From: Bradyrhizobium sp. | GTDB lineage: Bacteria; Pseudomonadota; Alphaproteobacteria; Rhizobiales; Xanthobacteraceae | DNA: 64,000 nucleotides | Assembly: GCF_022844465.1 (NCBI RefSeq) | Contig: NZ_JALHLP010000008.1 | Coordinates: forward strand, 104,992 to 168,991 | Direction of reading: 5' to 3' | Shown: piece by piece, positions 8,857 through 17,508 of the stretch | Numbering within the stretch: the first letter of the stretch is position 1 | How the letters are laid out: the number at the start of each line of letters is the position of its first letter | Translations under genes and position numbers: made by a program | Notes under the pieces: generated by a model | Databases searched by the model: none | Told to the model about the DNA's origin: nothing | The model's input: only the letters and a program-made list of their open reading frames with translations

Positions 8857-9269
8857 TGGTTCGTCACGTCATAGCCCCGGTGGACGAGTTGCCGCCGGGC
8901 ACGCGCAAATTCCTCACCATCGACGAACGGCCGATCGCGATCTTCAACATCAAGGGCGAGTTCTTTGGCCTCTTGAACCGCTGTCCGCACCAGGGCGCGG
9001 CGCTGTGCGAGGGACCATTGATCGGGCTTGCGCAATCCTCCGATCCCGGCGAAATCGAATATACCCGGCTCGGCGAAATCATCCGCTGTCCCTGGCACGG
9101 CTGGGAATTCGACATTCGCACCGGCCAGTCCTATTGCGACCCCAAGCGCTTTCGCGCCCGCGCCTATCCGGTCCACGTCGAACCGGGGTCAAACGTGGTG
9201 AAGGGGCCGTATGTGGCGGAAACCATCGCCGTGTCGGTGGAGAGCGATTACGTCGTGGTGGATTTGTAG
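8856..9269 (+). CDS. Rieske [2Fe-2S] domain protein
   Basis: Small Rieske ferredoxin-like protein of 137 aa. The cluster ligands are visible as Cys43-Pro-His45 and Cys78-Pro-Trp-His81, a CxH...CxxH pattern; the spacing between the two halves is longer than in many ferredoxins. It would carry one electron to a partner oxygenase or serve as a redox domain. The gene starts within the stop of the second amidohydrolase, so it is translationally coupled. An oxygenase large subunit or reductase is not present nearby, which makes its role in this trio obscure. Confidence 0.9.
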   Translation: MVRHVIAPVDELPPGTRKFLTIDERPIAIFNIKGEFFGLLNRCPHQGAALCEGPLIGLAQSSDPGEIEYTRLGEIIRCPWHGWEFDIRTGQSYCDPKRFRARAYPVHVEPGSNVVKGPYVAETIAVSVESDYVVVDL

Positions 9270-9402
9270 CCGCCCTGGGCATGCCGATCGGCCTTCCTTG
9301 CCCATGCCCGAGGTGATAACCCTTCCCAACGCTCCTGCATGCGGGAGGCGGGAACCCGTTCATCCCGGGGACTAGCGATGAAGAAATCTGGACGGGTTTA
9401 TC

Positions 9403-9993
9403 TTGCTGTTTCCGACCGACCTGACCTCGTTCCTCGACCTCATGCGCCAGCACGGCGACGTGGTCTACAGTTTCATGTTTGCCTTTGCGGCGTCTCATAG
9501 TCTGCTGCTGACGCTGTTCGCTGGCTACGCGGCGCATGCGGGCGAACTCAGTCTTGGTGCGCTCATCATGGTCTGCTGGTCCGGCAGCTTCACCGGCGAT
9601 GTGATCCGCTTCTGGATCGGGCGGCGCTATGGCGCCGGCCTGCTCGAGCGGGTTCCGCGGATCGAGCGCCCGGTCCAGACCGTCATCCGCCTGACCGACC
9701 GTCACTATGGCTGGATGGTGATGTTGCATCGCTTTCCGCACGGCATCCGCGGGCTCGCGGGGTTTGCCTACGGGATATCAAGGCTGCCGTTGTCTACTTT
9801 CCTCGCGCTCAACTTCGTCGCGGCGGGCTTCTGGGCCGGCGCCGTGGTCTCGACCGGCTATGCCTTCGGTCAGTTCTCGGAGAAATCGATCAACAGTGCC
9901 TCTTCGGGGTTGGGCATCGTGATGCTGGTCGTGTTCCTTGGCCTGTCCTGGCTGCTGAGCAGGAAGCTCGATCGGATCATGGAGCGGTATTGA
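9403..9993 (+). CDS. DedA-like (VTT domain) inner-membrane protein
   Basis: Integral membrane protein of 196 aa, probably of the DedA/SNARE-associated family, whose characterised members move phospholipids or undecaprenyl phosphate across the membrane. Hydrophobic segments lie at about 20-42, 48-68, 125-150 and 165-188. GDVIRFWIGRRYG (about 66-78) and RFPHGIRGLAGFAYGI (about 109-124) match conserved DedA blocks, including the Arg in the second. The TTG at 9403 follows a GGACGGG stretch and is accepted with reserve; an ATG at 9442 would remove 13 residues. It is convergent with tcuB and seems to be a single-gene unit. Confidence 0.72.
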   Translation: MLFPTDLTSFLDLMRQHGDVVYSFMFAFAASHSLLLTLFAGYAAHAGELSLGALIMVCWSGSFTGDVIRFWIGRRYGAGLLERVPRIERPVQTVIRLTDRHYGWMVMLHRFPHGIRGLAGFAYGISRLPLSTFLALNFVAAGFWAGAVVSTGYAFGQFSEKSINSASSGLGIVMLVVFLGLSWLLSRKLDRIMERY

Positions 9994-10044
9994 GGCGCGC
10001 CACGACCGCGAGCACCACGCCCTGCGCGTGCTTGATGAGCTGAA

Positions 10045-11160
10045 CTATTCCGCCGCCCCTTGCGCCAGCGCCTTTCGTTCCATGGCATAGCGTACCAGCG
10101 CCGCGAAGCGGTAGATGCCGTGGACGAACTTGCCATAGGGCATGGTGACGAACAGCGCGAACACCACGCCCAGATGCAGCGCCAGCAGCGGCCCCATCGC
10201 GGCGGTCTCGCGCCACAGCAACAGCGCCATGCCGGTCAGGCTGGTGAAGAACAGCATCACGATGAAGGCGACGTCCATGCCGCGGCGCGCTCCGTCCGTC
10301 AGTTCTGGATCGCGCTGCCATCGCTCGGCGAGGAGGCCCGCCGGTCCGATCAGCAATCCGATGCCGCCGAGCGTGCCCAGCACCACCGGCAGGTCCCACC
10401 ACGGATAGGGCGCCTGCCGCGCCAGCAGATAGTGATACATCGTGGCGACGCTGGTCGAGGCAAAGCACAGCGCGAAGCCGTAGAATGTCAGGTGATGATA
10501 GAGCCTGCGGCGATCGGTCGGGCGGTCGTCCTCGTTGAAGCAGCCGTCGCCGCCGCCGTCGAGATAGCGCAACGTGCCGGCATCGCGGATCGCCTGGAAC
10601 AGCTCGGCTACGCCGGTCTTGATGCCGGCGGGCTCGCCGATGTCGCGCCAGAACGCGCGCACGCCCATCACCAGCGCTACGATCGCGTAAAGAAAGGCTG
10701 CGCCGAACAGGACCACCATCGCATTGTGCGGCATCAGCCTGTAGAACGCGCCCGGACCAATGTGGACGCCGAACAGGACCTGCGGGTCATGCCAGGCGGC
10801 AAAGCCGAAAATGAACGCGGCGACGCTGAACGCGGCGATCAGGCTGATGACAAGCCCGTTGCGCGCGAACGCGCCGGCGAAAGCGCGGGGCCAGGCATAG
10901 GCCGCATAGGAATCCGCGCGCGCCAGCGCGAGCGTCTTCGGCACATTGACGTTGAATTCATGCGGCGGCGCAAACTGGCAATCGGTGTAGCAGGCGCCGC
11001 AGGAATGGCACAGATTGGCCAGATAATTCAGGTCGCCGTCGGAGAACGAGCGTCGCATCTCCATTGCCGGAAACACCGCGCAGAGACCCTCGCAATAGCG
11101 GCAGGAATTGCAGACCGTCATCAGGCGGTCGGCTTCTTCCAGGATTCGTGTTCCGTGCAT
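10045..11160 (-). CDS. tcuB: Tricarballylate utilisation protein TcuB
   Basis: Membrane-bound electron-transfer partner of tricarballylate dehydrogenase, 371 aa. In Salmonella, TcuB reoxidises the FADH2 of TcuA and passes electrons to the quinone pool. Two ferredoxin-type Cys clusters are visible: Cys17, 20, 23, 27 (CNSCRYCEGLC) and Cys51, 54, 57, 61 (CHSCGACYTDC). At least six hydrophobic segments fill residues from about 95 to the C-terminus. I take the ATG at 11160, 23 bp after the stop of tcuA, as the start; an open frame continues further upstream but runs through tcuA. Length matches the family. Confidence 0.9.
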   Translation of the reverse strand: MHGTRILEEADRLMTVCNSCRYCEGLCAVFPAMEMRRSFSDGDLNYLANLCHSCGACYTDCQFAPPHEFNVNVPKTLALARADSYAAYAWPRAFAGAFARNGLVISLIAAFSVAAFIFGFAAWHDPQVLFGVHIGPGAFYRLMPHNAMVVLFGAAFLYAIVALVMGVRAFWRDIGEPAGIKTGVAELFQAIRDAGTLRYLDGGGDGCFNEDDRPTDRRRLYHHLTFYGFALCFASTSVATMYHYLLARQAPYPWWDLPVVLGTLGGIGLLIGPAGLLAERWQRDPELTDGARRGMDVAFIVMLFFTSLTGMALLLWRETAAMGPLLALHLGVVFALFVTMPYGKFVHGIYRFAALVRYAMERKALAQGAAE

Positions 11161-11183
11161 TGCTATGCCGCTTTCTGTTCCAG

Positions 11184-12584
11184 CTAGTTCCTGGCATTCT
11201 TGGCCGCCTCGCGCCCCGCCACCCGTCCGAACACGCTGCCGATGGTCATGCCGATGCCGGCGGCGTAGCCCTTGCCGAGCACGTTGCCGGCCATGATCTC
11301 GCCGGCCGCGAACATGTTGGCGGCAGGCGTGCCGTCCTTCATCACCAGGCGCGCCTGCCTGTTCACGCGGGTGCCGAGATAGGTGAAGGTGATGCCGGGC
11401 CGCACCGGGTAGGCGAGGTAGGGCGGCGCTTCGATCCGGCGCGCCCAATGCGTTTTCGGCGGCGTCACGCCTTCGGTGCGGCAATCGTCAAGGATGGTGT
11501 GGTCGAAGGTGCCGGGGCGCACCGCGGCGTTGAAATCGGTAACGGTCTTTTCCAGCGCCGCCGGCTCGAGCCCGAGCTTGCCGGCAAGCTCGGCGATGCT
11601 GGCGCCCTCGATCGGCGGAAACAGCGTCGGCATGAAGCTGTTGCGAACGGACGCGTCGAAGATGATATAGGCGATCTGGTCCGGCTGCGCCGCGACCAGC
11701 CGGCCCCAGATCGCGTAGCGCTTCGGCCAGATGTCCTCGCCCTCGTCGTGGAAGCGCTGGGCGTGCTTGTTGACGACGATGCCGAACACCACCGAATCGT
11801 GCCGGGTGATGATGCCGCCGTCGAATTTCGGCGCGCGGGCGTCGATGGCGACCGCGTGGCACTGTGTGGGATCGCCGACCTCCTGCACGCCCTTGTCGAG
11901 CAGCAGTTTTAGGATCGAGCCGCGGTTGTAGGGCGTGCCGCGGATCAGGAAATTGTCGGCGGCCTCGCCCCAATACTGCTTCAGCCATTCGATGTTGGCT
12001 TCAAAACCGCCGGCGGCGGCCACCAGCGTCGAGGCGCGGACCTCCGTGACGCCATCGACCGGCTGGCCGAGGCTGGCCGACAGGAATACGCCGCGCTCGA
12101 TCTGCAAGTCGGCGACCTCGGCGTCATAGACGATCACGACGCCAAGTTTCTCGGCCGTGCGATAGAGCGCGTTCAGCATCGCCCGGCCGCCGCCGAGGAA
12201 GAACGAGTTGGTGCGGCCGAGGCTCAGCGTGCCGCCGAGCGAGGGCTGCCAGCGCACGCCCTGTTCGACGATCCAGTTCAGGATGTCCTTGGATTCCGCG
12301 ATCATGAACTTCGCGAGTTCCTCGTCGGTCTGCCCGCCGGTCAGGCGCAACAAGTCGTCCCAGAACTCTTCCTCCGTATAGGGGCCGGTGAGGATGTCGG
12401 TCGCGGCGTCGTGCGCGCAGCGCATGTTGCGGGTGTGGCGGGTATTGCCGCCGCGGTAGAACTTCGGCGCGCCTTCCAGCACCAGCACCGAAGCGCCCGC
12501 GCGACGGGCGCTGATGGCGGCGCACAGCGCGGCGTTGCCGCCGCCGATGACAAGCACATCGAATTTCTGGGAGAGATCGACCAT
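11184..12584 (-). CDS. tcuA: FAD-dependent tricarballylate dehydrogenase TcuA
   Basis: Flavoprotein of 466 aa in the fumarate reductase/succinate dehydrogenase flavoprotein superfamily. TcuA oxidises tricarballylate to cis-aconitate, feeding the TCA cycle. The FAD-binding GGGNAA motif is at about 14-19, and the C-terminal AAGEIMAGNVLGKGYAAGIG block (about 433-452) completes the fold. RRIEAPPYLAYPVRPGITFT (about 398-417) is typical of the Tcu/KstD-like branch. It is upstream of tcuB and downstream of a LysR gene on the same strand, as expected for a tcu locus, but tcuC, the dedicated transporter, is absent. Confidence 0.92.
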   Translation of the reverse strand: MVDLSQKFDVLVIGGGNAALCAAISARRAGASVLVLEGAPKFYRGGNTRHTRNMRCAHDAATDILTGPYTEEEFWDDLLRLTGGQTDEELAKFMIAESKDILNWIVEQGVRWQPSLGGTLSLGRTNSFFLGGGRAMLNALYRTAEKLGVVIVYDAEVADLQIERGVFLSASLGQPVDGVTEVRASTLVAAAGGFEANIEWLKQYWGEAADNFLIRGTPYNRGSILKLLLDKGVQEVGDPTQCHAVAIDARAPKFDGGIITRHDSVVFGIVVNKHAQRFHDEGEDIWPKRYAIWGRLVAAQPDQIAYIIFDASVRNSFMPTLFPPIEGASIAELAGKLGLEPAALEKTVTDFNAAVRPGTFDHTILDDCRTEGVTPPKTHWARRIEAPPYLAYPVRPGITFTYLGTRVNRQARLVMKDGTPAANMFAAGEIMAGNVLGKGYAAGIGMTIGSVFGRVAGREAAKNARN

Positions 12585-12770
12585 GCACTCTTGTTATCGT
12601 TGTTGGCATGGAAATCAAACCGGCGCCCGGCCAGGCAAATCCATGCGCCCAGGCGATTCTCTAGCCTGCTGCAGCGGCCGCGTCACGCGTCTCGTGCGCC
12701 TTCGCTGGCGATGAACGCAGCATTATGCGGCGATGTCGCATGAGTCTCGTCGCGCGAAATATCTGCCGGG

Positions 12771-13670
12771 TCAGGGTTTGCTCTGCACCGAGCCCAGCAG
12801 CCATTGCCGGAAGGCCGACAGCTTCGGCGGATCGGTTCGCGCCATCGGCGAGACCAGATAGAATCCGGCGTCGGTCGGCAGCGTCATCTTGAAGGGAACC
12901 ACCAGCCGGCCCTTGGCGATGTCTTCCTGGACATAGGCGGTGCGGCCCATTGCGACGCCGACGCCGTCGATCGCCGCCTGCACGGTCATGAAAATCAGGT
13001 CGAAGGTGACCCCCGGCTGGCGGGAAAAATCGGCCGGCAGTCCGGCGGCCCACAGCCACTGCCGCCAGTCGTCGCTGTTGAAGTTGCTGGTGTGCAGCAG
13101 CACGTGATCCCTGAGGTCCTCAGGGCATTTCAGCGGCTTGCTTCCGTTCAAGAGCGCGGGGCTGCAAACCGGGAAAAGCTCGTCCGCCATCAGCCAGTCG
13201 GCGCGGACGCCGGGCCACTGGCCGCGACCGTAACGGATCGCGGCGTCGACGGCGTCGCGCTGGAAGTCGACCAGGCTGGTCGAGGTGGTGATGCGCACGT
13301 CGATGCCGGGATGGGCCTCCTGAAATGCGGTCAGCCGCGGCAGCAGCCACTTGGCCGCCAGCGACGCCAGCGTCGAGACCGTCAGCACATGGTCGTCATC
13401 TCTGCGCAGCAGCCGGTCGGTCGCGAGCCTGAGATCGTTGAAGGCGGCGCGGATGCCGGGGAGGTAGTCCTGCGCCTGCGGCGTCAGCGCCAGTGATCGG
13501 TTCTGGCGGACGAACAGGCGGACGCCGAGTTCCTGCTCCAGCCGCTTGATCTGATGGCTGATCGCGGTTTGCGTGACGTTCAGCTCGGACGCCGCCTGCG
13601 TGAAGCTCAAATGCCGGGCGGCGGCCTCGAAGGCGCGCAGCCCGTTCAGCGACGGTAGCCTGGCGGTCAT
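12771..13670 (-). CDS. LysR-family regulator, GcvA-like
   Basis: LysR-type regulator of 299 aa. The winged helix-turn-helix occupies about 5-62 (LRAFEAAARHLSFTQAASEL then VTQTAISHQIKRLE), followed by a LysR substrate-binding domain. LPSLNGLRAFEAAARHLSFT is characteristic of the GcvA/TrpI subgroup. It sits 186 bp upstream of tcuA on the same strand, so it may control tricarballylate use in the manner of TcuR, though TcuR in Salmonella is in a different arrangement. It is divergent from the DUF1127 gene across an AT-rich 114 bp that likely holds both promoters. Confidence 0.9.
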   Translation of the reverse strand: MTARLPSLNGLRAFEAAARHLSFTQAASELNVTQTAISHQIKRLEQELGVRLFVRQNRSLALTPQAQDYLPGIRAAFNDLRLATDRLLRRDDDHVLTVSTLASLAAKWLLPRLTAFQEAHPGIDVRITTSTSLVDFQRDAVDAAIRYGRGQWPGVRADWLMADELFPVCSPALLNGSKPLKCPEDLRDHVLLHTSNFNSDDWRQWLWAAGLPADFSRQPGVTFDLIFMTVQAAIDGVGVAMGRTAYVQEDIAKGRLVVPFKMTLPTDAGFYLVSPMARTDPPKLSAFRQWLLGSVQSKP

Positions 13671-13784
13671 CCCCCAAATCCCGTTAGTATGACTTTATAT
13701 CATGTGAAGTGGTGAGAAGTGTCGTTTGTGGAAGGCGCAATGCAGGCCAATACTAGCATTATATCCTAGATACAGGAGCTAACG

Positions 13785-13988
13785 ATGTCAATTTACACCC
13801 ATGAATCGATGATATCAAGTCATGAGTCGGGGATTTGGTCCCGGCTGGCCGACACCCTTCAGGTCTGGCTCCAGCGCTACCAATCGCGCCGGGAACTGGC
13901 CAAATATTCCGAACGCGAACTGCACGACGTTGGCCTCTCCTGGAGCGATGTCGCCCATGAGGCCAGCAAGCCGTTCTGGCGGGCGTAA
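13785..13988 (+). CDS. DUF1127 small protein
   Basis: Short basic protein of 67 aa with the DUF1127 (YjiS-like) core: LQRYQSRRELAKYSERELHDVGLSWSD-like sequence at about 30-56. Small DUF1127 proteins in other alphaproteobacteria affect RNA turnover and phosphate or stress physiology, but no specific role can be read here. An AGGAG sequence lies 7 nt before the ATG. It is followed 63 bp later by an acetyltransferase gene on the same strand, perhaps in one transcript. Confidence 0.85.
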   Translation: MSIYTHESMISSHESGIWSRLADTLQVWLQRYQSRRELAKYSERELHDVGLSWSDVAHEASKPFWRA

Positions 13989-14051
13989 GGCCGCACGGCG
14001 CCGCTTCCATGGAGCGGCGCCGGCCAACCTCTTTGTGACGGGGACCGGCCG

Positions 14052-14675
14052 ATGACTCCATTCCGTTTCGACGATCTCCGGCAACATTCTGACCTGCTGC
14101 GCGTGCGCAGCGGAGCCCAGGTCTCCGTGCGCTTCGTCGAGCCGAGCGACGCCGGGGGGCTGCAGGACTATTTCCGCTCGCTCACGGTCCGCTCCCGCTA
14201 CAACCGCTTTCTCGGCGCGACCAATGCATTGCCGCCGTCGCTGCTTCAGGATTTCATCCGCGTTGGTGAGGCGGATCGGTTCAGCGTGGTCGTCACCATG
14301 GCGGTGAACGGCCATGAGACGATCGTCGGCGAGGCGCGATATGCGTTGGACTTTGACGGCGATCTCGCCTCGATCGAATTCGGGATGTCGATCGACGACC
14401 GCTGGCAACGCCACGGCATTGGAACGGCGTTGCTGAAAAATCTCGAATGCCGCGCCGCTTCCCTCGGCGCCGAACTTGTTTTCGGCGACACGCTACGCAC
14501 CAACGACGCCATGATCACGCCCGCCCGTCGATCCGGCTACGCTTTCAGCGCCACGCCCGGCGACTGGAAGCTGGTTCGCTTCCGCAAGCACATCCAGGTC
14601 GAGCCGCAGGACATTCCCTGCGCCAGCGGGCGGCTTGCCGCCTCCCGCGGCGTACAGCCCCCACTTGCGGCTTGA
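14052..14675 (+). CDS. GNAT-family N-acetyltransferase
   Basis: Acetyl-CoA-dependent acetyltransferase of 207 aa, cytoplasmic. The N-terminal part VSVRFVEPSDAGGLQDYFRSL (about 24-44) matches the alpha1 region, and RWQRHGIGTALLKNLE (about 117-132) is the acetyl-CoA-binding motif A (the Q/R-x-x-G-x-G/A type). The last 25 residues are a low-complexity tail. The acceptor substrate is unknown. A perfect hairpin directly after the stop ends the transcript. Confidence 0.88.
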   Translation: MTPFRFDDLRQHSDLLRVRSGAQVSVRFVEPSDAGGLQDYFRSLTVRSRYNRFLGATNALPPSLLQDFIRVGEADRFSVVVTMAVNGHETIVGEARYALDFDGDLASIEFGMSIDDRWQRHGIGTALLKNLECRAASLGAELVFGDTLRTNDAMITPARRSGYAFSATPGDWKLVRFRKHIQVEPQDIPCASGRLAASRGVQPPLAA

Positions 14676-14683
14676 CCAGACTG

Positions 14684-14713
14684 AGCCCGGTTCTGGTGAG
14701 CCAGAACCGGGCT
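14684..14713. terminator. Perfect 13-bp hairpin, bidirectional terminator
   Basis: AGCCCGGTTCTGG (14684-14696), loop TGAG, then CCAGAACCGGGCT (14701-14713). It sits between the convergent stops of the acetyltransferase and crotonase genes, 9 and 7 bp from each, and is followed by ATTCT on the plus strand. Placement and symmetry fit a terminator shared by both genes; the U-tract is weak. Confidence 0.75.
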
Positions 14714-14719
14714 ATTCTC

Positions 14720-15550
14720 TCACTGACCCGCAAATACCGGCTTGCGCTTGTCGATGAAGGCTTGCACGGCCTCCTTGTGGTCGGCGGTCGTGGTCAGGCG
14801 AACCAGGCGCTCGGCCTCGTGGTCGCGCGCGGTGGCGAAGTCGAACAGCATTGCCTCGTCGAGATTGTCCTTCATGTAGCGCAGCGCCAGCGTCGGGCCT
14901 TCGGCGATGGACTTGGCAAGCGCAAAGGCTTCCGCCTGCAGCCTGTCGTCCGCCACCACCCGGTTGACGAGGCCGATGGCCTCGCATCTGTCGGCATCGA
15001 CCTTCTCGGCGGTGAACATCAGTTCGCGCGCCCGCGACGTCCCCACCAGCCGCGTCAATAGCCAGGCGATGCCGTAATCGCCGGAAAGCGCCACCCGCAG
15101 GTAACCGGTGGAGACGAAGGCCGATTGCGCGGCGATCCGGATGTCGCAGGCCATGGCGAGCGCGAGGCCGGCGCCGACCGCAGGGCCGGGCAGCGCAGCG
15201 ATGGTCGGCTTGCGCACCGAGACCAGCGCGCCGGTCAACAACCGTTGCCGCTCCTGCAGGTCGGCGACCTTCTCGTCGTAGGACATTTCGAGTTTCTTCT
15301 TGTCGCGATGCGCGCCCATGCCCTTGACGTCGCCGCCGGCGCAGAATGCGGTGCCGGCTCCGGTAATCAGCAGCACGCCGACATCCGGATTTTCGCCGCA
15401 GGCCTTGATCATGCTGCGCAACGCCGGCGTCAGCCTGTCCGACATCGCGTTGCGGACTTCGGGGCGGTTCAGCGTGATGACGGCGACGCGGTCGCGGATC
15501 ACGCAGAGCAATTCGTCGGTGCCGGTGTCGATCCTGGTTTCGGTGGTCAT
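14720..15550 (-). CDS. Enoyl-CoA hydratase/isomerase family protein (crotonase fold)
   Basis: Crotonase-superfamily protein of 276 aa acting on an acyl-CoA. The oxyanion-hole region AFCAGGDVKGMGAH is at about 68-81 and AVGAGLALAMACD near 124-136. The two Glu of classic hydratases are replaced (GGCEL by AGLAL, PEILLG by TGYLRV), while an Asp stands in LSGDYG (about 157-162) where isomerase-type members have a catalytic acid. An isomerase or other crotonase reaction is therefore more likely than simple hydration. It lies upstream of nothing obvious in its operon and is bounded by a terminator on one side and an intergenic repeat on the other. Confidence 0.88.
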   Translation of the reverse strand: MTTETRIDTGTDELLCVIRDRVAVITLNRPEVRNAMSDRLTPALRSMIKACGENPDVGVLLITGAGTAFCAGGDVKGMGAHRDKKKLEMSYDEKVADLQERQRLLTGALVSVRKPTIAALPGPAVGAGLALAMACDIRIAAQSAFVSTGYLRVALSGDYGIAWLLTRLVGTSRARELMFTAEKVDADRCEAIGLVNRVVADDRLQAEAFALAKSIAEGPTLALRYMKDNLDEAMLFDFATARDHEAERLVRLTTTADHKEAVQAFIDKRKPVFAGQ

Positions 15551-15571
15551 GGTTCTCCCTTTTCAATTTTC

Positions 15572-15676
15572 CGTCATTCCGGGATGGTGCGCCAGCACCA
15601 GAGCTCAGATGCGCAATTGCGCATCGGGGAATCTCGAGATTCCGGGTCTGGTCCTTCGGACCATCCCGGAATGACG
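15572..15676. repeat. Intergenic palindromic repeat, family A copy 1
   Basis: Perfect 17-bp terminal arms (15572-15588 and 15660-15676, CGTCATTCCGGGATGGT and its complement) enclose two internal palindromes, ATGCGCAATTGCGCAT (15609-15624) and GGAATCTCGAGATTCC (15628-15643). It fills the gap between the crotonase and SDR genes. At least nine related copies are in this window. Confidence 0.9.
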
Positions 15677-15683
15677 ACGACGG

Positions 15684-16385
15684 CTAAAACTTCTCCACCC
15701 ACGGCCGCAGCTCAACCTCCCAGGTCCATGCGCTGCGCGGTTGCTGCAACACGTTCCAGTAGCTCAGCGCAATCGCGTCGGGATCGAGCATCGAGTCAGG
15801 CTTGTCGGCGGGTTCTGCCCGTTGTGCGCTGCGGATTCCGCCATCGATGACGAAATGCGCGACATGAATGCCCAATGGCGACAATTCACGCGCCAGGCTC
15901 TGGGCCAGCCCGCGCAACGCGAACTTCCCCATCGCGAACGGTGCTGATTGCGGATAGCCCTTGACGCTGGCGGAAGCGCCGGTGAACAGGATCGCGCCGT
16001 GCTTGCCCGGCAGCATGCGCTGCGCCGCCTGCTGCGCCACCAGGAAGCCGCCGAACGCCGAGACCGCGATCGCCTGGGCGACGTCTGCTGCGACCAGATC
16101 GGTGAAGGCGCCGCGCGCCCGGCCGCTGGCATTGTAGACGACGATGTCGGGGGTGCCGATCTCGCGCTCGACCAGGCCGAACAGCCGCTCGACCTCTTCG
16201 GGCTCGGTGGCGTTGCAGGCAAAGGCGCGGGCGCCGGTTTCGGTGCAGAGCGCGCCGAGTTTCTCCAGTCTGCGCGCGGCCAGCGCAACCTTGATGCCTT
16301 CGCGCGCGAACAGCCGGGCCAGCGACGCGCTCAAACCTTCGCCGGCGCCGACGATCAGGGCGGTGTTGTACTTTGGAATTTCCAT
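15684..16385 (-). CDS. Short-chain dehydrogenase/reductase-like protein lacking the catalytic Tyr
   Basis: SDR-fold protein of 233 aa. A nucleotide-binding loop VGAGEGLSAS is at 12-21 and the NAS triplet equivalent YNASG at 84-88. Ser138 and Lys154 are in place, but the Tyr of YxxxK is Phe150 (FAMGK). Members of this subgroup with the phrase KFALRGLAQSLARE often lack Tyr, so this is probably a subfamily feature and not damage. A standard reductase mechanism is doubtful. It is on the same strand as the crotonase gene but separated by a repeat element. Confidence 0.82.
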   Translation of the reverse strand: MEIPKYNTALIVGAGEGLSASLARLFAREGIKVALAARRLEKLGALCTETGARAFACNATEPEEVERLFGLVEREIGTPDIVVYNASGRARGAFTDLVAADVAQAIAVSAFGGFLVAQQAAQRMLPGKHGAILFTGASASVKGYPQSAPFAMGKFALRGLAQSLARELSPLGIHVAHFVIDGGIRSAQRAEPADKPDSMLDPDAIALSYWNVLQQPRSAWTWEVELRPWVEKF

Positions 16386-16418
16386 GAGCGCGGTCCTCGG
16401 ATGGTGGGAAGTTGGTAT

Positions 16419-17417
16419 CTAGGCGCGCAATCCCGCAAGGCAACCCGCGGCCGCGAGGATCAGGTCGAGCTCCCGCTTGTCGGCGACTTCAGCATACTTG
16501 GCGCGGAGCATGCCGAGCGAGCGGGCGTGATATTTTTGCGGCTTCTGTATCCAGACCTTGTCGCCAAGCGTGACGCTGAATTCCTCCCGCGCCTCCGCCA
16601 GCGCTTTCTCGTTGGCAAGTGTCCAGGTCCAGAAATGCCGCCCGACCTGTTTGGTCAGGATCGGCATCATCGTCGGCGCCAGCGTCTTCCACGCCTCGAA
16701 CACGCCCTCGGCCCGCGGCCACAGCATGCGGTGGATCCAGTCGAGCACATGCGGTGCGTTGCCTTCGATCAAGGCTCCCGCGGTCGGGTCGGTCCACAGT
16801 TCATAGAGCTGTCCCCAAAGGCCGAAGTCGCCGAACGCCGGCCTGCCGCCGAAGAGATATGGACGGGTCGAGAGGTGATCTTCGAGCATGCCCAGCGTGT
16901 CCTGGAAGCCCTCTTCGATCTGCGACGCCGTCAGCTCATTCGAGCCGACAAACCAGACCCGCTCCACCATGCGGGTGCGAACCTGCTCGGCAAGCGCGGC
17001 ATGCTCCTCCTCGCTTGCCTTGGGCGCGCGCATGCGGGCGAGGCGACCGGCGGAGCAGTGCTGGTCGATCGCGCGCGCCCAGCGATAGTGAAACATCCAT
17101 TTGTTGCCCCATTCGTCGCCGAATTCCTCGATCAGCGTTGATATGAAGTTTGTAACCGGTTCGGCCGGATGAATCGACGGCTCGGGGTGAAGCTTCTCGA
17201 TCTGTTCGATGATCGGCGTGGAATCCTGGATGCCAGTACCTTCGGGCGTCACCACCAGCGGGATGATCGGCATCCTGGCGTGTTTCTCGAACTCCGCCTG
17301 GCTCGCCGCGTTGCGCGGAATCCACACGTGCGGAATAGCCTTGTAGCGGAAATAGGAGCGGACCTTGACCGAGTAGGGCGACATCTCGGCGCCGATGATG
17401 CGGTATCCGTTCGCCAT
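16419..17417 (-). CDS. Glutathione S-transferase-like protein
   Basis: Protein of 332 aa with an N-terminal thioredoxin-like GST domain (RIIGAEMSPYSVKVRSYFRYKAI at about 5-27, with a Pro-Tyr-Ser region where GSTs bind glutathione, and QDSTPIIEQIE at about 63-73) and a long all-helical C-terminal part. It is about 100 residues longer than classical GSTs, resembling GST-like proteins with an extended C-terminal domain. The ATG at 17417 is preceded by GGAGGA at 8 nt, which fixes the start. It is divergent from the AidB-like acyl-CoA dehydrogenase gene. The substrate is unknown. Confidence 0.8.
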   Translation of the reverse strand: MANGYRIIGAEMSPYSVKVRSYFRYKAIPHVWIPRNAASQAEFEKHARMPIIPLVVTPEGTGIQDSTPIIEQIEKLHPEPSIHPAEPVTNFISTLIEEFGDEWGNKWMFHYRWARAIDQHCSAGRLARMRAPKASEEEHAALAEQVRTRMVERVWFVGSNELTASQIEEGFQDTLGMLEDHLSTRPYLFGGRPAFGDFGLWGQLYELWTDPTAGALIEGNAPHVLDWIHRMLWPRAEGVFEAWKTLAPTMMPILTKQVGRHFWTWTLANEKALAEAREEFSVTLGDKVWIQKPQKYHARSLGMLRAKYAEVADKRELDLILAAAGCLAGLRA

Positions 17418-17508
17418 GGATTGGTCCTCCAATTATGCCTGTTGACGGCGCGACCGCCTGCGCTATCGGTAGATGATCAAGATCGGGCGCAACGGACAAG
17501 GCATAAAA

